Shown one piece after another: positions 34,146 through 44,292 of a stretch of 64,000 bases of DNA (within the stretch, counting starts at the first letter, position 1; every line of letters begins with the position of its first letter). Where the stretch lies: positions 26,342,822 to 26,406,821 of the forward strand of contig NC_134101.1 in the NCBI RefSeq assembly GCF_000715075.1, read 5' to 3'. The notes beneath the pieces were generated by a model. That model did no database searches and had not been told where the DNA came from. It saw only the letters and a program-made list of their open reading frames with translations. The position numbers and the translations under genes were made by a program. The stretch is from Nicotiana tabacum (taxonomy: Eukaryota > Streptophyta > Magnoliopsida > Solanales > Solanaceae).

Positions 34146-34883
34146 ATTGATTTGTGATGATTGTGTCCTGGGGGCATTCTTGTTGTTGATATTTGTGTAG
34201 TGGTATACGTAACTATGTGAGATTTATCTTGTGAAAGCTATGAGAAATATTCTATGTGCTGTGCGTTCTTTTTCCTTATGCGTATTTGCTGATATGGACT
34301 ATGGTAGGATACTTGCACAAGCATGCACGTAGTTAAGCACTCTTATCGGATATAAGGTGTTCTTGATATTGTTGAGCATAGATGCTCACCCTTGTTTACT
34401 TGCCTTCTATGTGAGAATGGTTCTATTGGCACGTGAGTAATCAGTGCGGTTATGAGGTGTTATGAGGGCATATGATGCTAAGTGTTAGGGTTCAGGTATT
34501 GAGACCGTGATTTGTGATCTGTCTGAGGTTCGGTACCTCGTGGAGTTGTTGACTAAAACCTGATGTAAAAGCGGTTGTAGTTGCTGAGTTATTACCTGTC
34601 CTTGCTGTATTTGTGATTCCGGATTTAGGTTGTGTTCCATTCATTTTCTGCGTCATTATTATGATATTTCGCTGACACTTGTTGTTTCCTTTCTTATTGC
34701 CATTACTGTACTGTGAGCCATATTGCATAGCCTTTATGTAGACATCATAATTCTATTGTTCATATACTTATACATGTTCAGTTTATTAGACCAGTGGGTG
34801 TCTTGACTGTTCCTCATCACTACTCCACCGAGGTTAGTCTTGATACTTACTGGGCATCGATGTGGTCTGCTCATTCTACACTT

Positions 34884-34901
34884 CTGCACATTTTTGTGCA
34901 G
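34884..34901 (+). other. CTGCAC/GTGCAG hairpin and acceptor-like site (Y LTR)
   Basis: 6-bp arms around a T-rich loop. The sense strand reads TTTTTGTGCAG, a good 3' splice-site match. Confidence 0.5.
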
Positions 34902-35449
34902 ATCCAGGTACTTGTTCATTAGCTAGATGTGTGGACTGTTGCTGTGGAGACTCAAGATAAACCTACTGCTGCGTTTGCAGGCTTTGGAGTCACCTTCCTA
35001 TTTTGTATTCACATTGTTATACCTATTTCCAAACAGTTGTATTTAGAGGTTTTCTAGCAAACACTCTGTAGAGCTTATGACTTGTAATACTGGTTTTGGG
35101 AATTGTAAGAGATTTCTATTTAAATTGTTAGATGTTATTTAAATAATGTTGTTGTTTAAATTAATGTTAGGCTTACTTAGTCCCTAAGAGTAGGTGCCAT
35201 CACGATACCAAACGGAGGGAAAATTGGGTCGTGACACCTACACACCATTGCATAGGCAAATCCAGCAACTTCCAATTGAAGGGGAATGGAAGTATACCAT
35301 GCGTAGCCTTTTTGCATAGCCTACGCAGCTTCAAAGGTCATTTTAAGGAGCTGCAAAACATGGGTTTAGAGAGAGAATGAGTTAGTTCTTCATCTTGGAA
35401 TGAATTTCTAGAGAGAAGGAGGAGCTCTTCCACCGTGGATACACTTCAA

Positions 35450-35456
35450 GGTAAGT
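35450..35456 (+). other. Conserved GGTAAGT, site 1 (X 3' LTR)
   Basis: A donor-like heptamer just downstream of the X word region. Confidence 0.45.
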
Positions 35457-36204
35457 TATTTTGGTACAAGGATGACTATATAACATTATTTTGTGATAAC
35501 AATAACATTATTATTGATCAAATCCATAGGAAATGGGTTGAATCTTCAAGAACACCAAAAAGAGAAAAAAGTTAGATTCTTCCACCAAGAGGTAATCCCT
35601 TCACTTGAGCTTCATATATGTGTTATATTGGAGTATGGGTAGCATTTTTATGAGTTTTATTTGAAGTTGTAATGCGATTTTGTATGAACTCTAAGGGATG
35701 GTCTTGAAAATGATATTTTGGGCAAAGAAGAGGATGAATAGTGATGAATTGATATAAAAGGAATTGTTTTGAGTTTCGAATAATTCGAATAGACTTGATA
35801 ATTTAATTGATGAACGAATTGAATAGGGAATCACCATTTGGACAAGATACAACACTAGTTCTTGAAATGGGTGTTCTTGAACTATTGAACATAGGGTTTT
35901 GTTGGAGAAGACAATGAATAGTGACTTAATGATGTTGGGTAATAAACATAGTATTATTAATGACTCCAAATGAGTATTAAATTATAAGAATGGAATTGAA
36001 TAGGCTAATGGATGAGCCTATTGGATAATTTGGGATGGTTGAAGGCTTGCTGCCGAATTGTGAAGCCTAAATGGATATTTATGAATCTTTTCGTATTTAT
36101 TTTGATGTAGTTGGGATATCTAATGGTAGGTATTCAATTGTGGGTGATATTTGGACATTTTAATAAATTGGAGCATTGTATTATTTTCGGAGCTTGAAGG
36201 TTGA

Positions 36205-36211
36205 GGTAAGT
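36205..36211 (+). other. Conserved GGTAAGT, site 2 (X 3' LTR)
   Basis: A donor-like heptamer 73 bp before the stem-loop. The 5' LTR copy has decayed to GGTAGGT. Confidence 0.5.
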
Positions 36212-36283
36212 AACTCTTCTAATCTTGGAGCTGAGGGTATGAACCCTGATTATACATGTTATGTGTTTGGTGTTGAGGTGACA

Positions 36284-36307
36284 CACATGCTAGGTGACAG
36301 GCGTGTG
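36284..36307 (+). other. GGTGACG stem-loop in X 3' LTR
   Basis: Arms CACATGC and GCGTGTG, fully paired in RNA. The loop is TAGGTGACAG, with one change in the core. Confidence 0.55.
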
Positions 36308-37561
36308 GGCGTGCACCGTGCGAACTGTGATTCCGTTATTCATGGGGTACTGTGTAGTTACCTGAACTTATCTGTAATCATGAAATCTCTACGTACTAGA
36401 ATTATCGAGTTGTGACTCATGTTAGAAATAATGCTTAGGCAAATGCTAGCATTATTGGAACACACTGAGGTCATTTCTGTTGTTGAATTATTTGTTTAAA
36501 TTTGTAACTTCATACTCAGTCATGTTCATTCATTTCATACCATCTCTCACTCTCTATTGCTATTTATTGATTCATCATATCATCATTTTGGGATGATTTT
36601 TCATGACATTGCGAGCTCGAGAGACTGGAGAGATTGATGACTGAGTGAGGCCGAGGGCCTGATGGTGAGGATATTTATGGGATCGAGTTGCGTGCCGCAG
36701 CATGTTTCATTGGTTTATGCTATGATTAGCTTGTTATAGCGCTTGGGCTGAAGGAGCACCTCCGCAGTTTGTACACATCCCCCAGTGAGTGCAGGTACCT
36801 ACTGAGTGCGAGTGTCGAGTGCCGAGCGATTGGGAGGATTATTCATGACTTTACATACTCATTGACACGTGGGCATAGAGATGTATTTTCCTCATGCCAT
36901 TTGAAAATGAAACATCTTATCTGTTGTTGAAAAGTTTTTGGGAAAAATCACAATTTTACAAAACGTACTCATATTTTGGTTATTTTGGCAAAAGATTTGA
37001 GTTTTACTGTTATAATTGAAGAAAAAATGTTTATTTTCCGGAAGTGTATACGAGCTGAGCATTTTATTATTGAGTTATTACTGGCGTTACTTTCATTATG
37101 TTGTTATGAACTGCTGTTGGTTTTTGGTGTTGGACCCTAACCTTTGTTCCAGCTCGTCACTACTTTCAACCTAAGGCTAGGTTTGTTACTTATTAAGTAC
37201 ATGGGGTCGGTTGTACTCATACTACACTTATGCACCTTGCGTGCAGATTTTGGATGTTAATGATGCTGTACATGGCGGGAGCTGGATCTGAAGATGTACC
37301 TGCATTCCGGTAGTAGCTACCTCTTGTTCATGGTAACCTTAGATTTATAAAAATCTGTTTATATATATTTCGAATAGATGATGTATTTATTTCATACCAG
37401 CTTTGTAAATTCTAATCTTAGAAGCTCATGATTTGTACTACCAGTGCTTGGGAGTTTATTAGAGTTAGTTAAATATTTATTGAATCGGATTATTATTATT
37501 TGGCTTATCTAGCGGGTGAGATTAGGTGCCATCACGGCTAGTTGGATTTTAGGTCGTGACA

Positions 37562-37836
37562 ACCCTGATGGAAAACTTAAAAGAATCAAACTGCTGGAAA
37601 ACCTTGTCGAACGAGGTTGAATAACCTTCACAACTGTGTTTGAAGTTCAGCCTGTTCTTGAATGATTCTTCAGCAAAATATTGTGGTCTGATTCTTTCCA
37701 AATCAACCTTTATTTGCTCCCACTTTTGCATAAGATTAGCCATTGGTATGTTACTATTCCAATCAGACTTTAAACTCTCCCACTTCTGCATAAGTTCATC
37801 CATTGTAAGCTTCCTACTTCCGCTAGCATCATACAT
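37562..37836 (-). pseudogene. Minus-strand ORF with a 20-residue tandem repeat, truncated by X
   Basis: A 91-codon open frame starts at ATG 37836 and runs into the X LTR at 37561. The final residues of the computed ORF come from the LTR. It is rich in Lys, Glu, Trp and Ser and contains two tandem 20-residue units with the shared core LMQKWE, at 60-bp spacing in the DNA. I do not recognise the family. It lies about 500 bp from, and divergent to, the DUF1985 relic, so both could belong to one old locus or transposon. It may be an exon of a gene cut by X, or a chance ORF. Confidence 0.35.
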
Positions 37837-38326
37837 GATTTTTTAAAAAAAGCTAAAAGCCTATTGATGAATATAAATTTAATGAAATATGATAGAAGTC
37901 TATGGATGACTATGAGATATTCAAGTGGAGAGATTGTTAATATAGCCAAAGTATGCACCTAATCAATTTAATACCTATAAATGCAAAGGTAACTTTTCAG
38001 GTCTGTTTGCTGTTTTACGTTCAGATAAATTGAATGTAAAAAGAAAAGTAGGTGGTAAAAGATAACAAATAGGTGATAAATGCAAAAACAAAATGTAACT
38101 TAAGCTTAATAAGTCCACAGTTTTATATAGTAAAAAATAACTTCAGTCTAAAAGGCATACGTTGTCTCTCTTTTCTAAATGATGCGCAATTCCCTAAAGC
38201 GCACGTTTATACCACGTGTGCCCCACATATTTCAAAATACACAACCGTTAGGGTTTAATCGGATATTCTCAAACTTTAATTTGTTCAATGTCAAGTTTAA
38301 TTTCGAGTAAAAAGTGTTGAAGTTTT
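37837..38326. other. Spacer between divergent ORF relics
   Basis: AT-rich single-copy-looking DNA. A 61-codon plus-strand ORF (38073-38258) has no recognisable feature. No LTR, terminal inverted repeat or promoter element could be assigned with confidence. Confidence 0.5.
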
Positions 38327-38838
38327 ATGGATAGAAAGCACCCTCTCAAGCGTGGAAAACCTATTCATCCAATCTCAGGATCACTAGAATTTTCTAATTT
38401 TGTTATTGGTATTGAAAATTAGTTTGTTACAATGGCAGAGTCTTATATGAAAGATGCTCTGAGTGCGCTTGCAGTTGAAGAATCATATTTAGCAAGTGGA
38501 ACATAAGCTGTTAGTTTGGAACGGACGCCTTTACAAATGGCTAAGGCATGAAATACTTGTGGTTCTTCAAATTTAAAATAACAACATACTGATGTTTGTC
38601 AAACTGATATAGACCGTTAAGTGGTCATAAAAATGGAGAATCGGCTTTGAATGCCTCTAGATCAGCTTGTCTTAGAATAATGCGTTCTCCAAGTGCCAAG
38701 GAACGCAAAATTAGTGGTTCTCAAAGTGCCAAGGAACCAGAAGTTGATGTTTCTCAAAATAATTAAAAGCCTGCAAAAAAGAGGAAGATTTTTGATTCAA
38801 CTATTCATCAGAGAAGACATTCCAAATCCCCTTCAAAG
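38327..38838 (+). pseudogene. DUF1985-type gene relic, exon 1
   Basis: ATG at 38327 opens a basic N-terminus (MDRKHPLKRGKP). In-frame stops follow at 38420 and near 38505, and the recognisable reading frame changes further on. A short repeated SAKE segment lies around 38691-38745. The exon end is placed at AAAG/GTAAAT (38838/38839) and the intron at 38839-38930 (92 bp, ending TTATTACAG), which joins in phase to the next exon. The exon is decayed and its limits are inferred. Confidence 0.5.
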
Positions 38839-38930
38839 GTAAATTATATTGCACCATATTTATTAATAGATACTTTGTATAATGTATACCCATGTGATAT
38901 ACTTATATGTGTGTATGTATTTTATTACAG

Positions 38931-39287
38931 CTTAGTGCAAGTGATAGACCGGAACTTGGTAGTGACTTCAATTCTGAGATTGTTAGCAATTTGAAAAGAA
39001 AATTACCAACAAGACAACTTGAACTTTTTAAGTCAACTTATTTTAGCTATTCGTTGGATTTACCTAGTATAAAACTGCAAACACAGTTGATATACTATTT
39101 GTTAGCTAAGGAGGTTGAAAAATGGAATGGGAATGAAATGTTGTTTCTTGTTAATGGGGTTAAGCTACGTTTTGGTTTGGCTGAGTTTGCTTGTGTGAGT
39201 GGAGTAAAATGTACCTGTGATGTACAGCTTTCTAGTGAAGCTATGCAAAAGAATAATCATTTAATTGAAAAGTACTTTGTGGATTAC
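38931..39287 (+). pseudogene. DUF1985-type gene relic, exon 2, first part
   Basis: An open frame of 119 codons carries the N-terminal half of the plant DUF1985 domain. The diagnostic run is MLFLVNGVKLRFGLAEFA followed by a VSGVKC segment, matching the domain's 'F.v.G..lRF...EFal.TGL.C' pattern as I know it. Proteins with this domain often also carry a Ulp1-type cysteine protease and are commonly carried by Mutator-like transposons; no protease part is visible here. The exon is cut after the codon TAC (39285-39287) by element E. The frame continues in phase at 51236. Plant-wide the family has no firmly known function. Confidence 0.75.
39283..39287 (+). repeat. Target-site duplication of E, left copy (ATTAC)
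   Basis: ATTAC occurs here and directly after E at 51231-51235. The five bases are part of the DUF1985 exon. Confidence 0.95.
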
Positions 39288-39984
39288 TGTAACGACCCGG
39301 CTGGTCGTTTCAAGTATTACAACCTCGTTCACCCATTAACTGCTCATTTTATACTTTACAGTTGTTATGTGACTTCCTGGGGCGATTAGTTCGGGCCCGG
39401 TGAGGTTTTGGACTGAATTAAAACACTTAGTTCCAAGGTTTAAAATTTAAGTTGAAATAATGACCGGATGTTGACTTATGTGTAATGACCCGGGAATAGA
39501 GTTTTTATGATTCCAATAGCTCCGTATGGTGATTATGGACATAGGAGCGTGTCCGGAAAATTATTCGGAAGTCCATAGTTAAATTAAGCTTGAAATGGCT
39601 AAAATAGAAAGTTAATTTTGGAAGTTTGACCGGGGAGTTGACTTTTTGATATCGGGATCGGAATCTGATTCTGGAAATTAGAATAGCTCCTTTATGTCAT
39701 TTATGACTTGTGTGCCAAATTTGAAGTCATTCCGGATTCATTTACTATGTTTCGGCACGAGTTTTGTAAATTGAAAAGTTTGAAACTCATAAGTCTGAAT
39801 CGCGGTGCGAATTGTAATTTCGATATTGCTTGACGTGATTTGAAATGCCGAGTAAGTCCATATTATGTTACAGGGTTTTTTGGTATATTTGAACGGGATC
39901 CCGAGTGGCTCGAATTAGTTCCGATGTGAGTTTTGAGCGAGTTCGGGCATTTCGGCACTCTCATGTTGTTCTGGAACTTTTGGA

Positions 39985-40335
39985 AAAGTGCAGACCGCAC
40001 AATTCTTCTCGCGGCCGCACTTAAGAGGAAATGTGCGCACGGAAGAAGAAAAGTGCGAACCGCACAATTTTGAGTGCGGCCGCACTTTAGGGGTTCGATG
40101 GTCCAATTCGGAGGCTTATATCCTTTAATCTACAATGAATTTGGAGATGATTCAAAAACGGAAGTTGTAGCCCTTTGAATCTAGTTTCCAGAAAGATATA
40201 GAATTAATCATTTGGACATTTGTACAGAACGTTATGGGCATTTTACTGAAGCCTGGTAAGCTGTCACTGTGAAGTGAGACAACACAATTTGCACTGCGGC
40301 CGCAGAACTTGGAAATGTGCGAACCGCACATTGGG
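39985..40335 (+). repeat. Palindromic-word array in E 5' LTR (GTGCGGCCGCAC type)
   Basis: Words AGTGCGGCCGCACTT, GCGGCCGCA, AACCGCACA and GTGCGGACCGCAC are spread over about 350 bp. They hold the position taken by CGCAGNTGCG words in A. Confidence 0.75.
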
Positions 40336-40444
40336 AGATCAGACTTGGTACTATATAGCCGAGGGTTAGTGTATTATTTCATATTTGGACTTTGGGAGCT
40401 CGGGTTGTAGCAATTTTTCGTGAGATTTTCAAAAAATTCATCGG

Positions 40445-40451
40445 GGTAAGT
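40445..40451 (+). other. Conserved GGTAAGT, site 1 (E 5' LTR)
   Basis: A donor-like heptamer about 110 bp after the array. The 3' LTR copy near 49213 has decayed to GCTAAGT. Confidence 0.45.
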
Positions 40452-40937
40452 GATTCTAACTCAGATTTAGTTAACATACATGAATATATCACCATTTTTC
40501 ATCATTTAATCAGTATTTTGAGATGGAAATGTGGGGGAACTTGTAGAAATTTCATAAAATGAATTTTTGGGATTTGAACACTGATTCAGAGTCGGATTTG
40601 AGTGCAATTAGTATGGTTGAACTCGTAATTGAATGAGTTGTCGAATTTTGTAAGTTTCATCAAATTCCGAGACATGGGCCCCACAGGCGATTTTTGGAGT
40701 GTAATTTCGAATTTTGTGGGAAATATTAGTATTTTGATATGGAATTAATTCATATGATTTGTATTGACTGAATCGAATTAATTGTGACTAGATACGAGGC
40801 TTTCAGAGGCAAATTTGCGAGGCAAGGGCATAGAGGAGTAAAGGATTACACGATTTGAAGTAAGTAACACTTCTAAACTTGGTTCAGAGGGTATGAAACC
40901 CTGAATTACATGTTGTATGAATTGGTTGGAGATGACG

Positions 40938-40961
40938 CACATGCTAGGTGACGGGCGTGTG
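40938..40961 (+). other. GGTGACG stem-loop in E 5' LTR
   Basis: Arms CACATGC and GCGTGTG around TAGGTGACGG, identical to A. Confidence 0.6.
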
Positions 40962-41451
40962 GGCGTGCATTATAGAAATTGTAACGAAATTGGTTCCGTG
41001 AAATTTTGTAGTCAAATAATCGTGGCAATTTCTATGTAGTTTAATGTGTTAAAGAAATTGAGCTGAGACTCATATTAAAGATCATGTTTAGGCTATACGT
41101 CGATATATTTTGGGACCCACCTAGTTCGCATTGCTATTTAATTATTTGTGTAAATTGAAATTGCATACTCAGTGATATTCCTTCATTGCATATTATATCT
41201 CAGTCTCTGTTATTATTTATAGATACACCATATCATCATTTTGGGCTAGTTTCATGACATTGTGAGCTCGAGAGACTGGAGAGAGTGCTGACTAAGTGAG
41301 GCCAAGGGCCTGATTATGATGTTATTATTATGGGATCGGGCTGCACGCCGCAACAAATGTTATTTACTTATGCCTGAATCTGGCTTATTATAGTGCTTGG
41401 GCTGAAGGAGCTCCTCCGGAGTCTGCCCCCCTCCCCCACAGTGAGCGCAGT

Positions 41452-41453
<2 letters not shown>

Positions 41454-41500
<47 letters not shown>
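41454..41500. repeat. TA microsatellite, first array in E 5' LTR
   Basis: A pure dinucleotide run of about 47 bp. ORFs of repeating Tyr-Ile across it are artefacts. Confidence 0.97.
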
Positions 41501-41503
<3 letters not shown>

Positions 41504-41735
41504 GATAGATCTTCCCTTGGCATGGATCTTGCCATAGATATATATATTGATGGATGGATCTTCCCTGGTCATGGATCTTGCCCGAAGCATTTATATCGAG
41601 GGATGGGTTTTCCTTGGATATGGATCTTTCCCAAAGCATTTATATTGAGGGATGGATTTTTCTTGGACATGGATCTTGTCCGAATCATTGATATTTGGGG
41701 ATGGATCTTTCCCTGGGCTGGATTGGCCTTATACA
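41500..41735 (+). repeat. Minisatellite in E 5' LTR
   Basis: About five copies of a 50-60-bp unit containing GGGATGGATCTT and CATGGATCTTGCCCGAA followed by CATTTATAT. The same family of units fills 50279-50480 in the 3' LTR. Confidence 0.85.
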
Positions 41736-41762
41736 GTACTGAGTGACTGATTGTCAGTTGAT

Positions 41763-41871
<109 letters not shown>

Positions 41872-42184
41872 GGGTGAAATTTTCTTGGGCTGGATGTGCC
41901 ATATACAGTACTAAGTGATTGAGTTTTCTGAGAGTGTGAGTACACGAGGTTTATATTGTGGTACAACATATACTTTGGCATGTAGATATAGTGATGTCAT
42001 ATTCTTCATATCATGCAGATTTTATTTATTTTTTTTGTACTGAGTTTAACTGTTGAATTGGAAAGCATGCCTACCTTTCGATACTGTTATTTTTGTGCCA
42101 GACTGTACCTATTGAGCTCGTCACTACTTTAAGCCCAGAGGTTAGTCTTGTTACTTATTGAGTTGGTTGTACTCATACTACACT

Positions 42185-42201
42185 CTGCACCTCGTGTGCA
42201 G
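42185..42201 (+). other. CTGCAC/GTGCAG hairpin and acceptor-like site (E 5' LTR)
   Basis: Perfect 6-bp arms. The site ends in TGTGCAG followed by ATCCAGG. Confidence 0.5.
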
Positions 42202-42497
42202 ATCCAGGTGCTCCCGGATACGGTGGCTGCTAAATTTCGGAGTTATTTCTGTTGGGGACTATCAAGGTAGCTATTTGACGTCCGCAGACTTGATTCCCTT
42301 CCTGTTTAGTTATTGTACTATTCTATATTTTTATATAGTTATTTTATCACTCAGACTTATTATTCATTTAGATGCTCATGTACTTAGTGACACAAGATTT
42401 TGGGAGTGCTTATATTTGTGCTTGTGAGATTTCTTCTACTGAATTTAATTATTATGTTTTTCAATTTGTACATGTGAGATTTTGGGTCGTGACAAGT

Positions 42498-42509
42498 TGG
42501 TATTAGACC
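42498..42509 (+). other. Primer-binding site of E (decayed)
   Basis: TGGTATTAGACC differs at two positions from the initiator-Met tRNA complement. Confidence 0.7.
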
Positions 42510-42657
42510 CTAGGTTACATAGGTCTCAAGAGTCATGAGCAGGTTGAGTAGAGTCTTGCGCATTGGTACGTAGACGTCTGTACTTATCTTCAAGAGGTTG
42601 CCGAACCCGTAGGAAAAAAATTTATTTTCTTGTATTTTATCATGCGGAATTGATTCA

Positions 42658-44292
42658 GAAAGTAGATTTGGAAATAAATAAAAAATCTCTGAAAAGCTGA
42701 TTAAAATAAGGATTTTAGAAAGGATTTGGAGACAAATTAACTGGTGAAAATTTAAAGTTCAAATTTTATTTTCTTTTTCTTTTTTTTTTCTTTCTGGGTT
42801 ATAAACTGTTGAAGCTGGGATTAAGAGCTGATCTCGCTGCTGATTACGCTGTTGTCCAGTAGATGAGTTCCAACATTGCATCTGTTTTTTTTCAGCCTTT
42901 GTTCTGGCTTTCGATTTTTATTTGCGTTTCAGGTATGAACCTCGATTCAAAATGCTGTAATTGTTGTTAGATGCTCTATTACGCGGAAATTTGCAATAAT
43001 TGTTCCCCTTTTTCTCTGAAAAGTTCATCAATGTTAAGTGCAAGTTTGAATTAATGTTGAACTATTTTGATGCATAGAGTTAGAATAAATCTGTGTACAA
43101 ATGTTGTTTGTTGATAATCACTGTTAGAGTTTCATTGGTAATACCATAGGTCTATTGCTCGAGTGTTTTTTTGAAGAATCTGGATGTGCTGTTCATTTGA
43201 AATAGGTTGCAAAATTAAAAGTCTCATTTTTAAAGGGAAAATTGAAAACATCAGTATCAAGTCACGAGTTTAATTAGTGTTTGAATGGATTCGAAATTTA
43301 AGGGAAACGTGAATGTGTCTGTTCGTATGATTATTGGTTTCAATTAGCTTATAATAGTGTTGTTACCCATGCTTGTGGTAGAGGTACAAAGGCAGTTGGT
43401 AATTTTTATGTTTTCAAATTCTTTTGAAAATCAATGGCCCTGTCCTTATTTGCTTTTGATTTGGATTTGTTTATGAGCACGTAACTCACTTGGGGCATGG
43501 CAGATTGAAATAGGACCTCTTGCCTAGTTTATTCCTCAATTCCCTAAACCAATTACAATGGCTTGGTTACAAATGAGTTTCTCATGAATTACGTCCTGGA
43601 TGACCAAAACAGATGCATCATCAAACTATATTCTCGGCCTCACACGAATTTCATACTACTTGTACCACAATTTAATCTCAAAATGATTTTGGAAAAATAA
43701 TTCTTTATTCGTAGAATGCTTTAGGCACGTTCTAATCAATTATCGTGATTATGTACACGTTCGCGTGACATAATTATGATTTTCAAAATAAATCAAGGTA
43801 TGCGTTCGCGCGGCGTTGGCCAAAACAATCTTGATAATTAATAAAGTGTGATAAATTGTGTACACGTACGCGTGACATGATTCTAACGCCCCAAATAAAG
43901 CGGATTTACACACAAGTAATCCGTTTCAAAGATAAATCAATAAAATGCCATAATTAAAAGCGATAAAAGTACATAGGTTCTAAAACAAGTAATTAAACAA
44001 TTAGTTAAGCCAGATATGATCAAAGCGACCGTGGTAGAACCGCGGAACTCGGGAGTGCCTAATACCTTCTCCCGGGTTAACATAATTCCTTACCCGGTCT
44101 TCTGGTTTTCGCAAACTTTAAAACAGAGTCAAATTTCCTCGATTTGAGATTTAAAATAAACAGGCATCTTGGGACACCATAAATTATTCCAAGTGGCGAC
44201 TCTGAAATAGAATAAATAATCCCATTTCGATTAATCTCACTTTAATTGGTAAAACTCCCCTATATCCCCTCGGAAAAAAAGGAGGTGTGACA
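42658..44292 (+). mobile_element. Fragment of a different LTR (Tat/Ogre-like) inside E
   Basis: E and A are colinear up to GATTCAG (42657) and again from CTCGGTATCAG (44293), while this 1.6 kb is unrelated to any other LTR here. Its right end has the style of Solanaceae Tat/Ogre LTR ends as I recall them: a TTCTCCCGGGTTAACA block, then CCAAGTGGCGACTCTG, then GGAGGTGTGACA. No left LTR start is seen, and about 55 bp of E is missing at the junction. It is therefore a truncated LTR or a deletion product. Confidence 0.65.

Larger units (their letters stand above)
31579..35236 (+). mobile_element. Element Y: solo LTR, 3.66 kb, with 5-bp target duplication
   Basis: It starts TGTAACGACCCGGCCGG and ends GGGTCGTGACA. 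CCTAC is present at 31574-31578 and again at 35237-35241, so this is an insertion reduced to one LTR by recombination between its two LTRs. It has no primer site, interior or polypurine tract. Inside are a word array (32274-32600), a decayed GGTAATG at 32703, GGTAAGT at 33107-33113, the GGTGACG stem-loop (33175-33212), a minisatellite (33945-34145) and the CTGCAC/GTGCAG hairpin (34884-34901). Confidence 0.92.
35242..37561 (+). mobile_element. Element X, 3' LTR, right part
   Basis: It resumes the X LTR after the second CCTAC copy and ends GGTCGTGACA at 37561. Without Y the whole LTR is about 2.76 kb. From 35945 it matches window positions 1-1844. It includes the end of the TGCGTAGCCTACGCA word region (to about 35330), GGTAAGT at 35450-35456 and 36205-36211, the GGTGACG stem-loop (36284-36307) and a GTGCAG acceptor-like site ending at 37246. 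Its minisatellite is deleted near 36838. Confidence 0.88.

Noticed and set aside
37562..37566. Target-site duplication of X (ACCCT)
   Set aside because: The left edge of X is outside the window, so no partner can be checked.
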